IMG/VR virus record: IMGVR_UViG_3300036861_000610
Location: 1-64,000 of that record
Length of the DNA stretch: 64,000 nt
Reading direction: 5' to 3' (one strand)
From: a virus
Each line of letters starts with the position of its first letter. Position 1 is the first letter of the stretch. Both the position numbers and the translations under genes were made by a program. Positions 34,018 to 43,004 of the stretch are shown here, one piece after another. Under the pieces are notes generated by a model. The model did no database searches. It worked only from the letters and a program-made list of their open reading frames with translations, and was not told the DNA's origin.

Positions 34018-35454
34018 ATGGGGTTATCTCTCCAGGACCGCGTCGCCATGCTGCCGGCCGAGGACCGCAACGCATGGCTTGCTGAGCTGCCCGACTACCT
34101 CATCGAAGAGATGGAGCGCGGCGAATGGTGGTGGGTCTCACGCCCAGAACAGGTACCTCCGCCAGGCAACTGGTTCGTGTGCCTCGCACTCGCCGGCCGC
34201 GGCTGGGGGAAGTCTCGAAGCGGCAGTGAATGGATCGTCAACCAGGTCCTAAGGCATCCATTCGACAGCAGTGGAACCCCCACCGAGTGGCTCGTTATCG
34301 CTGAGACTCTGTCTGACGCCCGGACGATCTGCATGGAAGGTCCCGCCGGCATTCTGCGAGTACTGGAACGACGTAAAATCAAGCACCGTTACAAGATGAG
34401 TCCACGCCCTATGATCCTGTTCCCGGACGGGGCGAAGATCTACACCGAAGGGGCTGACGACCCTGACGTAGGGCGCGGATACAACTCGTCCGGCGCCTGG
34501 TTGGACGAATGCGTGAAATGGAAATACCCAAAGAAGTCTTGGTTCGAGGGCATTATGCCTTCGTTGCGGGCAGACCTTGTTGGGGATCATCCAAGGGCAT
34601 TCGTTACCACTACGCCTAAGCCAATCGATCTTCTTCAGGAGTGGCTCAAACGAGACGACGGAACCGTTCACTTAATGCGTGGTTCCACCTTTGAAAATGC
34701 GTCCAACCTGTCTCAGCTTGTTATCGACGAACTGCGTAAACGCTATGAAGGCACCGACATTGGCCGCCAAGAACTTCATGGTGAAATGATCGAAGGCTAC
34801 GAAGGTGCACTCTTCAAGCGCATTGACATCATTAACAACAGGCTGGCCGAGGCCCCAGAATTAGTCAACATCGTCGTTGGCGTTGACCCGTCACTCACTG
34901 GCGAGGACGATGAGATGGGTATTGTTGTTGTCGGTCGCGACCGCGACAACCACATGTATGTCCTTGAAGATGCTTCTCTCATGGGTGTTGGTCGTTCGGC
35001 CGCCCTGGAAGCGTGGCGTGTGGTGGCACGCTGGGGTGCCGACAAGCTTATTTGTGAGGTAAACCTCGGCAAGCGGTGGATGCAACAGGTCTTCAACGAC
35101 GCGTATTACGAACTTGTTGGTCAACAGATATTTGAGAAAAACACCAAGCCACCGCTACTCGGCATCGACACGAAGATCGGCAAAAAGACCCGCGGTGAAC
35201 CCGTGGCTATGCGCAACGAGCAGGGCAGATTGCACCACATCGGCATCTTCCCGGAGCTGGAGGACCAGATGGCTACCTTCACCAGCTGGGGAACTTCAGA
35301 TTCACCCGACCGTCTCGACGCCCTGGTCCACGCCTGCCGCTTTCTGATCGACGGAGAAAAGAAGCAAGCAAGAATCTCCTCCCCCCAGGATGTTCTTTCC
35401 ACCACACTGCAGTCGTTGCTGGCCGAGGCAGGAAGCTATCGCGCCGACTTCTAG
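34018..35454 (+). CDS. Terminase large subunit
   Basis: 478 aa. ATPase domain with Walker A-type LAGRGWGKSRSG (about residue 58-69) and Walker B AWLDECVKW (about 160). Nuclease domain starts near residue 290 with VGVDPSLTGEDDEMG and continues to the conserved acidic residue in SPDRLDALVHA (about 430). It packages DNA into the prohead and cuts concatemers. Lower GC than neighbours in its centre. The portal gene lies 27 kb away instead of next door. Confidence 0.93.
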   Translation: MGLSLQDRVAMLPAEDRNAWLAELPDYLIEEMERGEWWWVSRPEQVPPPGNWFVCLALAGRGWGKSRSGSEWIVNQVLRHPFDSSGTPTEWLVIAETLSDARTICMEGPAGILRVLERRKIKHRYKMSPRPMILFPDGAKIYTEGADDPDVGRGYNSSGAWLDECVKWKYPKKSWFEGIMPSLRADLVGDHPRAFVTTTPKPIDLLQEWLKRDDGTVHLMRGSTFENASNLSQLVIDELRKRYEGTDIGRQELHGEMIEGYEGALFKRIDIINNRLAEAPELVNIVVGVDPSLTGEDDEMGIVVVGRDRDNHMYVLEDASLMGVGRSAALEAWRVVARWGADKLICEVNLGKRWMQQVFNDAYYELVGQQIFEKNTKPPLLGIDTKIGKKTRGEPVAMRNEQGRLHHIGIFPELEDQMATFTSWGTSDSPDRLDALVHACRFLIDGEKKQARISSPQDVLSTTLQSLLAEAGSYRADF

Positions 35455-35521
35455 TTGTTTGTTCAAAATCCGCAACGGGTATGCAAAGATCAGACAAAGC
35501 CCAGCCCAAGGAGCGCCCAGC

Positions 35522-35923
35522 ATGTGTCAGTGCCACTGCGCACCACCACCGGGGCCCGACGGCACCCTCAACGCCTTCACTCTCATCCTGATCACCCTCA
35601 ACCGCATGGAGGAAACAATGGCCACCGTTCTTGAGAACCTTGCCGCCGTCCAGGCCAAGGCCGACGCCCAGGGCACCGCCCTGCAGGCCCTTGCCGCCGC
35701 GTTTGCGGACCTGGCCGCAGACGTCCGTGCAGCCCTTGCCGCCGCCGCTGACCCCAGCGTCGACGAGCAGGCCGCGCTCGACACCTTCAACACCACCCTG
35801 GACGCAACCGCCGCCGCTGCCGCTGAGGCGCTGGCCGCTGTGGCCGCCCTGGACACCGAGGTCGGCGACGCTGACGGCTCCGACGCTCCCGCGGCGCCGG
35901 GCCCCGAGGGTCCCGTCGTCTAA
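35522..35923 (+). CDS. Ala-rich coiled-coil protein
   Basis: 133 aa from ATG 35522 (AAGGAG 8 nt upstream), or 101 aa from 35618 (GGAGG 5 nt upstream). Mostly Ala-rich helix followed by an acidic/Pro end. Ends at a strong terminator. No family recognised. Confidence 0.65.
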   Translation: MCQCHCAPPPGPDGTLNAFTLILITLNRMEETMATVLENLAAVQAKADAQGTALQALAAAFADLAADVRAALAAAADPSVDEQAALDTFNTTLDATAAAAAEALAAVAALDTEVGDADGSDAPAAPGPEGPVV

Positions 35924-35931
35924 AGCTCAAC

Positions 35932-35973
35932 GCGAAGACCCCCAAGCCTTCATGGCTTGGGGGTCTTCGCTTT
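35932..35973 (+). terminator. Rho-independent terminator
   Basis: 17-bp perfect stem GCGAAGACCCCCAAGCC with TTCAT loop, then TTT. Closes the terminase transcript. Confidence 0.85.
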
Positions 35974-36547
35974 ACGATGCGCTGACCCCACGCAGCAGGT
36001 GAGGAAGCAGCCGTACGTACATCACGTGCACCTGGGCGTCGGTAACGTCGACCAGCTGGTTGATCGTCAACCAGACCGTGTCACCTTCAGCCTCGATCCT
36101 GTTGGTGCCACGCCCTGGGCCGGCTGGCTCGATGCCGGTCAGGTCTACCGCGAACAGCGAATACACCGTGTCCGCGGCCTTGATGCCCCGACATGTCCCC
36201 AACGCCAGCATCCGAGTGGGGGCTACGAAACCTGACTCTTCGTACAGCTCCCGAAGAGCATCAACCTCAGGGTCCTCGCTCTCGGTAAGGCCGGTGATGG
36301 CGCACAGCGCGGGGGCGTCGATGTCCCAGCTGGGCACGATTTCTCGACGGACCAGGAACTGATAGCCGTACACCGACTGCCGAAATGGCAACACAGCCAC
36401 GATCTTGCCGTTGGAGTACGTTTCGTGAAGGTAGATGAACTCCTGTCGACCAAATCGCGGCGCCGACACACTGTGCAGGCTCCGCCATCGAGTTCGGTGC
36501 AGGACCTTCACTCGATTACGAGGCTTCCTCCGAAAGATAAATTTCAT
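35972..36547 (-). CDS. Nudix hydrolase
   Basis: 191 aa. Nudix box GLTESEDPEVDALRELYEES plus G (pattern Gx5Ex7REUxEExG), about residues 86-106. Hydrolyses nucleoside diphosphates linked to another moiety; the substrate cannot be read from sequence. The gene order around it shows no pathway partner. Confidence 0.82.
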   Translation of the reverse strand: MKFIFRRKPRNRVKVLHRTRWRSLHSVSAPRFGRQEFIYLHETYSNGKIVAVLPFRQSVYGYQFLVRREIVPSWDIDAPALCAITGLTESEDPEVDALRELYEESGFVAPTRMLALGTCRGIKAADTVYSLFAVDLTGIEPAGPGRGTNRIEAEGDTVWLTINQLVDVTDAQVHVMYVRLLPHLLRGVSAS

Positions 36548-36563
36548 ATGGATCTATTCCCTT

Positions 36564-36674
36564 CTAGTAGTCAAACGGTCCCTTTGGCCAGTACACCAGG
36601 ACGAACGCGAGGGCGAACAGGTCGACGGTCAAGCACCCGGCCAGGATCAGCCAGCCGGCGGTTTCACCTATCAC
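36564..36674 (-). CDS. 36-aa membrane peptide
   Basis: GTG start with AGGGAG upstream. One hydrophobic segment (GWLILAGCLTVDLFALAFVL) and a short tail. Confidence 0.6.
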   Translation of the reverse strand: MIGETAGWLILAGCLTVDLFALAFVLVYWPKGPFDY

Positions 36675-36870
36675 TGGACGTTTCTCCCTGGGGCTCGTCG
36701 GGCAGTGTGTCAACGTACTTAGCCTTGGTTCGCCAGCAGCTGCCACACTCGCTGCATCGAATCGCCGAATACGCCGATGGGGTGCGGTGGCCGCCGTTGA
36801 ACGCCGAGTAGTTGGCTCTTCGGACCTGGACGTACCACCGTGGACGATGTTCCGGAACGCGACAGACCAT
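36664..36870 (-). CDS. Small Cys-containing protein
   Basis: 68 aa with CSECGSC in the middle, basic N-terminus, acidic C-terminus. AAGGAG before ATG; overlaps the next gene by 11 nt. Confidence 0.65.
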   Translation of the reverse strand: MVCRVPEHRPRWYVQVRRANYSAFNGGHRTPSAYSAIRCSECGSCWRTKAKYVDTLPDEPQGETSSDR

Positions 36871-36897
36871 AACTGCTCCTTCAGGTCTTGTAGATGA

Positions 36898-37476
36898 TCA
36901 CCTCTTGTCCAGGTACTTCCCGATAACCTGGGCCAGACCGTCAAGCGCCGACTCATCGGACGTAGCCCACGGGCCAGTGCGAACGGCCGTGTGGTCACGC
37001 ACCAACGATGCGCTCACGATCCCGAACTGGCGCTTGTACCTAATGTGCCAGGTCGGTGCAGGAGACGTAGATTCTGAATACATCTTCTGGGCCACCAAAG
37101 CGGTTCCCATTTTCGAGGCCAGCTCAAAGGTGGCCTCATCGGTGTTGTGACACCACTCGCCGCGAACGCGGACAACGTGACTGTCGTCAACGAAGACGGC
37201 GCGAACCTTCTGGCGCTGGCCGGCAACATAGGTGTCCCACTCGTAGTTGACGCCCGGCACCCAGCCCCGATCGGCGCCAGGGTACGGAGGCTCCCGATCC
37301 GCGATCAGAAGCTCCGTGTCGAGCGAGTGCCGCCAAAGTGGGATGTTCTTGATCCCCAGGATCCGTACAGCCACATTGACGGTTCCCACGGCGACCTCTT
37401 CGATGCGGTACGGGCCGCCACTGTTTACATAGATGCGGTCGCCGACCCGGAGGTCCTTGGCCTTGACGTAGATCAT
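36898..37476 (-). CDS. Hypothetical beta-rich protein
   Basis: 192 aa. N-terminal VKAKDLRVGDRIYVNSGGPY resembles a Hint/SH3-like beta hairpin, but no splicing residues are seen. Overlaps the upstream gene by 4 nt. Confidence 0.65.
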   Translation of the reverse strand: MIYVKAKDLRVGDRIYVNSGGPYRIEEVAVGTVNVAVRILGIKNIPLWRHSLDTELLIADREPPYPGADRGWVPGVNYEWDTYVAGQRQKVRAVFVDDSHVVRVRGEWCHNTDEATFELASKMGTALVAQKMYSESTSPAPTWHIRYKRQFGIVSASLVRDHTAVRTGPWATSDESALDGLAQVIGKYLDKR

Positions 37477-37871
37477 GACGATTCTCCCTTGTTTGTTGGG
37501 GACAGGTGCCAGGAGTCGTGGGTGCAGTTGTGCTCATCGCATTCGGTGCCACTGTTGTCGATGCCAAGAAGCTTTGTGCCGACCCAGATCGTTTTGCAGT
37601 CGCAGCCGAGGCAGTGAATGACCTCGGTGCCCTGCGGCGCGGCTTCGAGAGCCTTCAAGAAGCTGCGCAGCACGGGAACGTCCTGCTCGTCGAAGGTCAC
37701 ACGCCCTACGACGTAGCGCATCCCCCGGCTCGGCGGCCGTGGCGGCTCGAAGCCGGCCAGCAGTCGGTCGATGTGCGCCGGGCGCCGCGGTGGCGCGTAG
37801 CCGGTCGCGTAGGCCAGCTCCGGGTCACTGTCGTCTTCGATGGGAAAAATCCACCTGGCTGCCGTTGTCAT
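37473..37871 (-). CDS. Conserved zinc-type protein, paralogue of 38393-38896
   Basis: 132 aa. Shares WIFPIEDDSDPELAYATG, LRSFLKALEAAPQGTEVI, CLGCDCKTIWVG and CDEHNCTHDSWH with the gene at 38393, so they are duplicates. Cys and His are placed as in a zinc-binding protein. Confidence 0.7.
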   Translation of the reverse strand: MTTAARWIFPIEDDSDPELAYATGYAPPRRPAHIDRLLAGFEPPRPPSRGMRYVVGRVTFDEQDVPVLRSFLKALEAAPQGTEVIHCLGCDCKTIWVGTKLLGIDNSGTECDEHNCTHDSWHLSPTNKGESS

Positions 37872-38083
37872 GACGTTTCTCCCTTGCCTGTAACCCGAGC
37901 TGGAGTCGGACAGTTGTGGTCCCATGTTGAATCGCCACACTGTGGGTCATGGCAGGTGTTCAACCGTTGCTCGTCGCGCAGCTCCTTCAAGTTCAGGAGC
38001 AAGGTCTCCAGATAACCGATGGGGTCAGTCACCTCGTCGGCCAGGTAGAGGTCCAGGTTCTGGATGATCGAGTCGAGGGTCAT
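37868..38083 (-). CDS. Small Cys/His protein
   Basis: 71 aa. Helical N-terminus and CHDPQCGDSTWDHNC at the C-terminus, similar to the CDEHNCTHDSW element of its neighbours. Confidence 0.65.
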   Translation of the reverse strand: MTLDSIIQNLDLYLADEVTDPIGYLETLLLNLKELRDEQRLNTCHDPQCGDSTWDHNCPTPARVTGKGETS

Positions 38084-38379
38084 GGCTTTACTCCTGGGGG
38101 GATTCGGGGGTAAGCGTCTTCTTCGTCGATCGCGGCCAGTAACTGCCGCACTGCGTCCAGGTCCGATGGCAACAGGACCAGAGTGCGGACGCCCGAGTCG
38201 ATTTGGTAGGTCATGAGGTTGCGGGAGCGGTCCACGACTCGGTACGCCATGACTGGCTCCTGGTTAGCGGTGATCGTGTACACCTTGCCTTTGAAGCCTG
38301 CCGGCGGGGAGTCGAGGCAACCGGTGCAGCCGGCGGCGTACTGGCAGTCCCGGCGGCGGTGCTCGTTGTGCATACCCAT
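38080..38379 (-). CDS. Hypothetical protein
   Basis: 99 aa with CQYAAGCTGC near the start, then a beta-rich part. GAAGGAG before ATG. No recognised family. Confidence 0.65.
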   Translation of the reverse strand: MGMHNEHRRRDCQYAAGCTGCLDSPPAGFKGKVYTITANQEPVMAYRVVDRSRNLMTYQIDSGVRTLVLLPSDLDAVRQLLAAIDEEDAYPRIPPGVKP

Positions 38380-38392
38380 GGTTTTCTCCTTC

Positions 38393-38896
38393 TTACGAAA
38401 TCGGCTTGTGGGTTGCAGGCGTCTCGGGGCTGTGAGGACAACGTGAGACACTGTCGTCGTAGGAGCGGATCCAGTCGATGACACCGGGCCTGTCTTCGAT
38501 AGCCCTGAGGCCTTCCCCGCAGAACCGGCACCGGGCATCACGCCTGGTGTTCCAGGACGTGTGCCGGCAGTCGTGCTCATCGCACTGGGCGCCAGTGTTT
38601 TCAGTGCCCCGCAGCTCGGCCCCGACCCACACCGCCCGGCAGCCACAGCGGACACAGGTGATGAACTCAGTGCCCTCCGGCGCCGCGTCGAGGGCCTTCA
38701 AGAAGGCCCGCAGTAACGGCAGGTGGCCTTCCATGATGACCAGGAAGCCGTCGTCGCCAATCACGTATCGCATCGGCCCTCTAGGGACTTCCTTGTGACG
38801 CTGATTGAAGTCCCGGGTCCGGTGCCCCATGGCATACGCCAGCTCGGGGTCGTCGTCGTCGTCTACCGGGAACACCCACTCAACTGGCTGGCCCAT
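38393..38896 (-). CDS. Conserved zinc-type protein, paralogue of 37473-37871
   Basis: 167 aa. Extra C-terminal CRFCGEG...C segment relative to the paralogue (see there). ATG on the upstream TAA (TAATG). Confidence 0.7.
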   Translation of the reverse strand: MGQPVEWVFPVDDDDDPELAYAMGHRTRDFNQRHKEVPRGPMRYVIGDDGFLVIMEGHLPLLRAFLKALDAAPEGTEFITCVRCGCRAVWVGAELRGTENTGAQCDEHDCRHTSWNTRRDARCRFCGEGLRAIEDRPGVIDWIRSYDDSVSRCPHSPETPATHKPIS

Positions 38897-39102
38897 TACT
38901 CCTCGATCCAAATGCGATCAACGGTTGACGTCAGAAGCGTGGTCACGAACCCGTCATGACCCTTGGGGTCATCCTTGAAGCAGCCGACATTGTGCTGCTC
39001 CCGTTTCTGGCCGCGAAGGAATGTGGTTGCATCGCCATCCCACTCCGCGCCTGATCGTTGGATGAAGTGGCCGCAGGACAGCAGGGCTATCAACCTGGTC
39101 AT
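38896..39102 (-). CDS. Hypothetical protein
   Basis: 68 aa, two Cys, no motif. AGGAG 8 nt before the ATG. Confidence 0.65.
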   Translation of the reverse strand: MTRLIALLSCGHFIQRSGAEWDGDATTFLRGQKREQHNVGCFKDDPKGHDGFVTTLLTSTVDRIWIEE

Positions 39103-39161
39103 TGATGTACTCCTGGGAGAGAAGGTGGGGCGCGGCCGGGTGACCGCGCCCCAAGGGCGAA

Positions 39162-40223
39162 CTACTGGGCGGCGACTTCCAGCGCCAGCTTCATCGCCTT
39201 GCGCTTGAGCGGCTCCGGCTTCATCAGGTTCCGGTTGAGCCGCGTCTCCCAGGTCCGTGCCGTGCGGACGTGGTCGAGGTACTCGCCGGCCGCCTGCACC
39301 AGGCCGTACGCGGTGTGGATGACGGGCTCGTTGGTGGGCGACAGGAACAGCTGGCGGAGCTTGTCCTGCGCGGCGTGCACGTTGCCCAGCACCCGCTCGG
39401 TGGCCAGACCCTGCGGCGGCTCCGGGATGAATGCCGTCACAAACAACTCCCGCTGGCCGGCGGTGACGGGCACACCCAGCAGGCTGGTGGCCATCTCCTT
39501 CCAGGCCTGCATCTCGCGGCGGGCGCCGGTGACAGCCTCGCGGGCCTCCGGGACCCGGTCGCGCCACTTGGTGCTGTGCCGGAACGCGTAGGTGGCGCCG
39601 TGACGCTGGCCTTCCATCTCGGCCATGTTGAATGTGTTCTGGCAGACGATACGAACCGCGGTGGTACGCAGCGCGCAGGCGCCGGTGCCGTCGTGCCGGT
39701 TCGTGATGGCCAGGTACGGGTAGGTGGCGCTGCCGTCGCCGGGCAGCTCGATCGGCTCGTCCAGCTTGACCAAAACCCAGACGGCCTTGCCGTTGTTGAG
39801 CGAGCCCGCGGTCTCCCACTTGACGTTGGTCTGGCCGAGGACCGCCTCGATGATCTCGCCCATGGAGGCGTGGTCAATGAGGGTGTAGCCGTCGGACACG
39901 ACCGACAGGATGTTGCCGTTGTCGGAACGGACGATGTGCTTGTCGCTGGGGTTGGTCTCGATCTCGGGGACCTCGACGGTGCTGTAGCTCTTGACCTTGT
40001 ACAAGGGCTGCTGCAGCTCGTCCATGCCGTACAGCTCCAGCTCGGGAACCTCGATCTGCTTGGTGCCGAGCTGACGGAAGACGGGCTCCTCGACGGGCTC
40101 CCAGTCGAGGCCGGCGAGCTTACGGGCCTCATCCCAGCTGCCGGGGTAGTCCGGCAGGATGATGCCCTCGTTGTGCCAGGGGGCAATCCGGACCGAGAAC
40201 ATCGAATCGACGAGAGCTGACAT
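39162..40223 (-). CDS. DUF932 phage/plasmid-like protein
   Basis: 353 aa. Typical features of the family: N-terminal PWHNEG, SDGYTLIDH, central NGKAVWVLVKLDEP, YLAITNRHDGTGAC and IVCQNTF. The family is widespread on phages and plasmids; its biochemical role is not known. It has its own promoter (40278-40307) and GGAGGA Shine-Dalgarno. Confidence 0.85.
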   Translation of the reverse strand: MSALVDSMFSVRIAPWHNEGIILPDYPGSWDEARKLAGLDWEPVEEPVFRQLGTKQIEVPELELYGMDELQQPLYKVKSYSTVEVPEIETNPSDKHIVRSDNGNILSVVSDGYTLIDHASMGEIIEAVLGQTNVKWETAGSLNNGKAVWVLVKLDEPIELPGDGSATYPYLAITNRHDGTGACALRTTAVRIVCQNTFNMAEMEGQRHGATYAFRHSTKWRDRVPEAREAVTGARREMQAWKEMATSLLGVPVTAGQRELFVTAFIPEPPQGLATERVLGNVHAAQDKLRQLFLSPTNEPVIHTAYGLVQAAGEYLDHVRTARTWETRLNRNLMKPEPLKRKAMKLALEVAAQ

Positions 40224-40277
40224 GGCTTCCTCCTGGGGGTAGGGGTGAAGTTCTTCGTTTTTTTTCTTACAGGAACG

Positions 40278-40307
40278 AAGTTACCGCACCCCTACCCCGG
40301 GGTGCAA
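40278..40307 (-). promoter_or_regulatory. Promoter of the DUF932 gene
   Basis: TTGCAC, 18 bp, TAACTT on the minus strand. The spacer reads CCCGGGGTAGGGGTGCGG, again a CCCC/GGGG element. The leader has an AACTTCGTT...AACGAAG hairpin with an eight-A loop. Confidence 0.7.
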
Positions 40308-40325
40308 CCCCTGGAGGAAGATTTT

Positions 40326-41012
40326 TTACAAGAAAAAGTGGCGACGCACTTTGAGCAGCCACTCCTCAACCGGCTCCGTGTCCGGCCGCTCCGGCAGCGC
40401 CGGCTCAACCTCCTTGAAGCGGGCCTCATAGCTCAACAGCTGCTCCTCGGCCACCGTTGGATCCTGGGCCACAGCCTCTCCGAACCTGTGATACCAGGCC
40501 GGATTCTCCAGCCTGATCTGCAGCTGCGCCGTCGAGTACAGCTGAAAACCCTGATGCAGCAACCGCAGCAGATGCCGGGCATGCTTCGCAGTCCGCTTCT
40601 TCAAGTCGGACGAGAAGTTCCCCTCCCGCTTGACCAATCGATCAAACTGCTGCCGGGCATAACCCAGGTACGCGGCCTGCACCCGCGGCGCTGACAGGAA
40701 CGACCCCCGGATCTCGATGAGGTCAAGCCCCAGTGGATGCCGGAACTCGTACAGATCCTCAGGCAGCCACAACAACTCGTTGACCGTGGGGTTGCCGCTA
40801 AGCACCAGCCGACAGAACTTGGCCGCCTCGTGGAAGGTGTAATCCGACGGCTTAGTGAAGACCACCGACTCCTGCGGCTCACGCAAACCGTGCAGCATTA
40901 CCGTAGGCATCGCGTACATACCCAGCCGGTCCGTATCGGATTGCGGCGTGGACAAGCCATACGCCTGCGAGCCGACAACGCCCAACAGGAGCACAGCGCC
41001 AGGGGGATTCAT
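40326..41012 (-). CDS. Nucleotidyltransferase-like protein
   Basis: 228 aa. N-terminal GVVGSQAYGLSTPQSDTDRLG matches the GS...(D)xD pattern of DNA polymerase-beta-type nucleotidyltransferases (as in phage-encoded predicted NTases). The rest is helical. Substrate unknown; tRNA or another small RNA is an attractive guess in this genome. GAGGAGGG before ATG. Confidence 0.72.
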   Translation of the reverse strand: MNPPGAVLLLGVVGSQAYGLSTPQSDTDRLGMYAMPTVMLHGLREPQESVVFTKPSDYTFHEAAKFCRLVLSGNPTVNELLWLPEDLYEFRHPLGLDLIEIRGSFLSAPRVQAAYLGYARQQFDRLVKREGNFSSDLKKRTAKHARHLLRLLHQGFQLYSTAQLQIRLENPAWYHRFGEAVAQDPTVAEEQLLSYEARFKEVEPALPERPDTEPVEEWLLKVRRHFFL

Positions 41013-41023
41013 AGGCCCTCCTC

Positions 41024-41542
41024 TCAGGGACTGGGTGCGCACCAACCGTTGCCACGATTTGGTTGCTCGGTCAAGAAATTCTCGCCAGCCTCAAATGCGG
41101 CCAGCACGTCCTCGACCGGTTCGTCTTCTACGAAGAAGTCGTCATCGTCCATGACTTCGCGAAGCGGCCGGCGCCGCCCGTTGACAGCATTCTCCAGCGC
41201 CTTTTTCAGGGCGGCAACCTGCTTTGGATCCGCGTTGATTTCGTCTGTAATCCGTTGACCTTCTCCTCGGCGTAGCTCCTCCAGCTCTTCCTCGCTGTAG
41301 GTCACAGCTTCCGCAGGATTGGCCACGGAAGCCAGCTCCTTCGCCCGCGCCAACAGCGCCTCATCATCCTCGATCAGCGCCAAGCGCTGCAAAATCTCCT
41401 GGCTGTCGGCGATGACGCGTTCGGCCACCTCCCGGAACTTCTCGGCCCGCAGTTCCTCGGCATACGCCGACAGCTTCTCGATACGCGCCTGCGCCGCCTC
41501 AGTGCCGACGAAGGTGGGTTCGACTACAGGTTCTTCAGCCAT
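41024..41542 (-). CDS. Acidic coiled-coil protein
   Basis: 172 aa, strongly acidic and helical, no enzyme motif. Overlaps the hydrolase gene by 19 nt. Confidence 0.65.
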   Translation of the reverse strand: MAEEPVVEPTFVGTEAAQARIEKLSAYAEELRAEKFREVAERVIADSQEILQRLALIEDDEALLARAKELASVANPAEAVTYSEEELEELRRGEGQRITDEINADPKQVAALKKALENAVNGRRRPLREVMDDDDFFVEDEPVEDVLAAFEAGENFLTEQPNRGNGWCAPSP

Positions 41543-42600
41543 GAGCTGATGATGCCGTACGACGCCCCAGCCGTTGGGTGCAATGCCAGATCGTGACCCG
41601 AGGTCGCCACCGTATACACCTTGAAGCTCTTAGCGTGAGCGTAGAACGGAGCCTCGTTTGCCGTCACAGCAGCACCGTCGGCACAGTTGAACACAGCCGG
41701 CTGGTAGCAGAAGATCGCGTCCTCCTGGCCGTTCACTACAAGCACCGGCACAGTGATCTGGTTCGAGATGTTGTCCCCGACCGCCACGTTACGGTCAGCC
41801 AGGAAGCTCAGCAGGCCCGTCAACGACACCAGGTCCTTGTTCTTCTCGTCGAGTGCGATCAGGGCAGGATCCGAGCTAGGGGAGTGGAAACCAGAAGCCC
41901 GCGCCCCAACCCGAGTGGTCAACCACCCGTTGTCCAGTGGCGGGTTCAGGTCCTTGAACTTGTCGTCCTGGTTTGCTGGGTAGTTGCCGGCAGTGACGGC
42001 CGGGTTCGAGGGCCGGTGCAGGTAGCCGGTGAGGATTACCGTGCTGACGTCGGCATACTTCTTCGCCTCGGCCAGGACCACGCCTGAGCCGTAAGAGTGT
42101 CCAACAGAGTTGACCTTCTGGTAGCCCAACGCCCGCACGCCAGACACCAGCTGGTGCAGCACAGCTGCGTCGGAGGCCATGGTGATCTCGGCGCTGGCCA
42201 ACGTGTCGTCAATCGGGTTGGTGCTGGTGCCGTTGCCGACCCGGTCGTAGGCTACCGTGGCACGGCCGTCGGCCAGTGCCCGACCTACGTAGGAGTACAG
42301 GGCCCCGCCGTCAGGCCAGTCCCAGTACGAACGGGTGTAGGTCGAGCCGGCGGTCAGAACATCCACCTCACGGGTCCACCGGAACGGGACGCAGAGGGTG
42401 ACACCCACCTCCCAGGACCGCGGTGCACCATCCGCGGGTGCTACAGGCGCGCCCAGCTTGATGCAGGCGCCCTTGCGTGAGGGATGGGTGTAGAAGGCGA
42501 AGTCGCGGCCCATCGGATGATGGGCCTGGGCAGCAGTAGGTACCAGAACGGCGGCGGCCACGGCCGCCAGCGCTGCCAGTACTGCGAACGTTTTTCTCAC
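41524..42600 (-). CDS. Secreted alpha/beta hydrolase
   Basis: 358 aa, GTG start. Signal peptide (about 1-27, ending AAQAHH). The nucleophile elbow is GHSYGSG (about residue 160), the acid is in VNGQEDAIF (about 292) and the His is in TSGHDLALH (about 338). It should be an exported lipase/esterase-like enzyme. A terminator separates it from the upstream tRNA gene. It looks like a host-derived cargo gene. Confidence 0.85.
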   Translation of the reverse strand: MRKTFAVLAALAAVAAAVLVPTAAQAHHPMGRDFAFYTHPSRKGACIKLGAPVAPADGAPRSWEVGVTLCVPFRWTREVDVLTAGSTYTRSYWDWPDGGALYSYVGRALADGRATVAYDRVGNGTSTNPIDDTLASAEITMASDAAVLHQLVSGVRALGYQKVNSVGHSYGSGVVLAEAKKYADVSTVILTGYLHRPSNPAVTAGNYPANQDDKFKDLNPPLDNGWLTTRVGARASGFHSPSSDPALIALDEKNKDLVSLTGLLSFLADRNVAVGDNISNQITVPVLVVNGQEDAIFCYQPAVFNCADGAAVTANEAPFYAHAKSFKVYTVATSGHDLALHPTAGASYGIISSWLKNL

Positions 42601-42621
42601 TCCAGGAACCTTCTCTCCAAG

Positions 42622-42651
42622 AAAAAACGGCCCGGCCAAGTGGCCAGGCCG
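42622..42651 (-). terminator. Rho-independent terminator
   Basis: CGGCCTGGCC/GGCCGGGCCG stem with ACTT loop, then TTTTTT on the minus strand. Ends the tRNA transcript. Confidence 0.85.
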
Positions 42652-42663
42652 CGGGGCGGTGCG

Positions 42664-42733
42664 TAGCGAGCCCCGGATTTGAACCGGGCAAGCCGCCCGT
42701 ATGAAAGGCAGCTGGTACCCAAGACCGCTCGCC
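42664..42733 (-). tRNA. tRNA-Met(CAT)
   Basis: Acceptor GGCGAGC/GCTCGCT, anticodon loop TTCATAC, T loop TTCAAAT. D arm (CTTGGGTACCAG) is irregular. Could also be a lysidine-type Ile tRNA. Confidence 0.8.
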
Positions 42734-42760
42734 AAAGGCGAGAATCCACAGTGGACAGCA

Positions 42761-42907
42761 TTAATGCTCTGGCCGGTAGCGCTCATTGCGACGAGCGCGT
42801 TCCTCTTCCTCGGCGATCTTGTCGTTGCGAGCCTTTTCGTCGTCAAGAACTCGCTGGCGTTCCCGGGCCGCCTCCGCGGCGGCCTCATCGCGTTCCCTAT
42901 CACTCAC
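42761..42907 (-). CDS. Charged helical 48-aa protein
   Basis: Begins GTG exactly one C after the discriminator of tRNA-Cys. The product is one continuous Glu/Arg/Ala helix. No Shine-Dalgarno; the start may be created by tRNA 3' processing. Confidence 0.65.
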   Translation of the reverse strand: MSDRERDEAAAEAARERQRVLDDEKARNDKIAEEEERARRNERYRPEH

Positions 42908-42908
42908 G

Positions 42909-42984
42909 AGCCGCAGGGGGGAGTCGAACCCCAAGTTTTACAGGTTTTGCAGACCTGCCGCTGCGCCGGCAACGACCCCACGGC
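42909..42984 (-). tRNA. tRNA-Cys(GCA)
   Basis: Anticodon arm CAGGT-CTGCAAA-ACCTG; acceptor GCCGTGG/CTGCGGC. Confidence 0.9.
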
Positions 42985-43004
42985 CTAATCTGACCCAACT
43001 GGGT

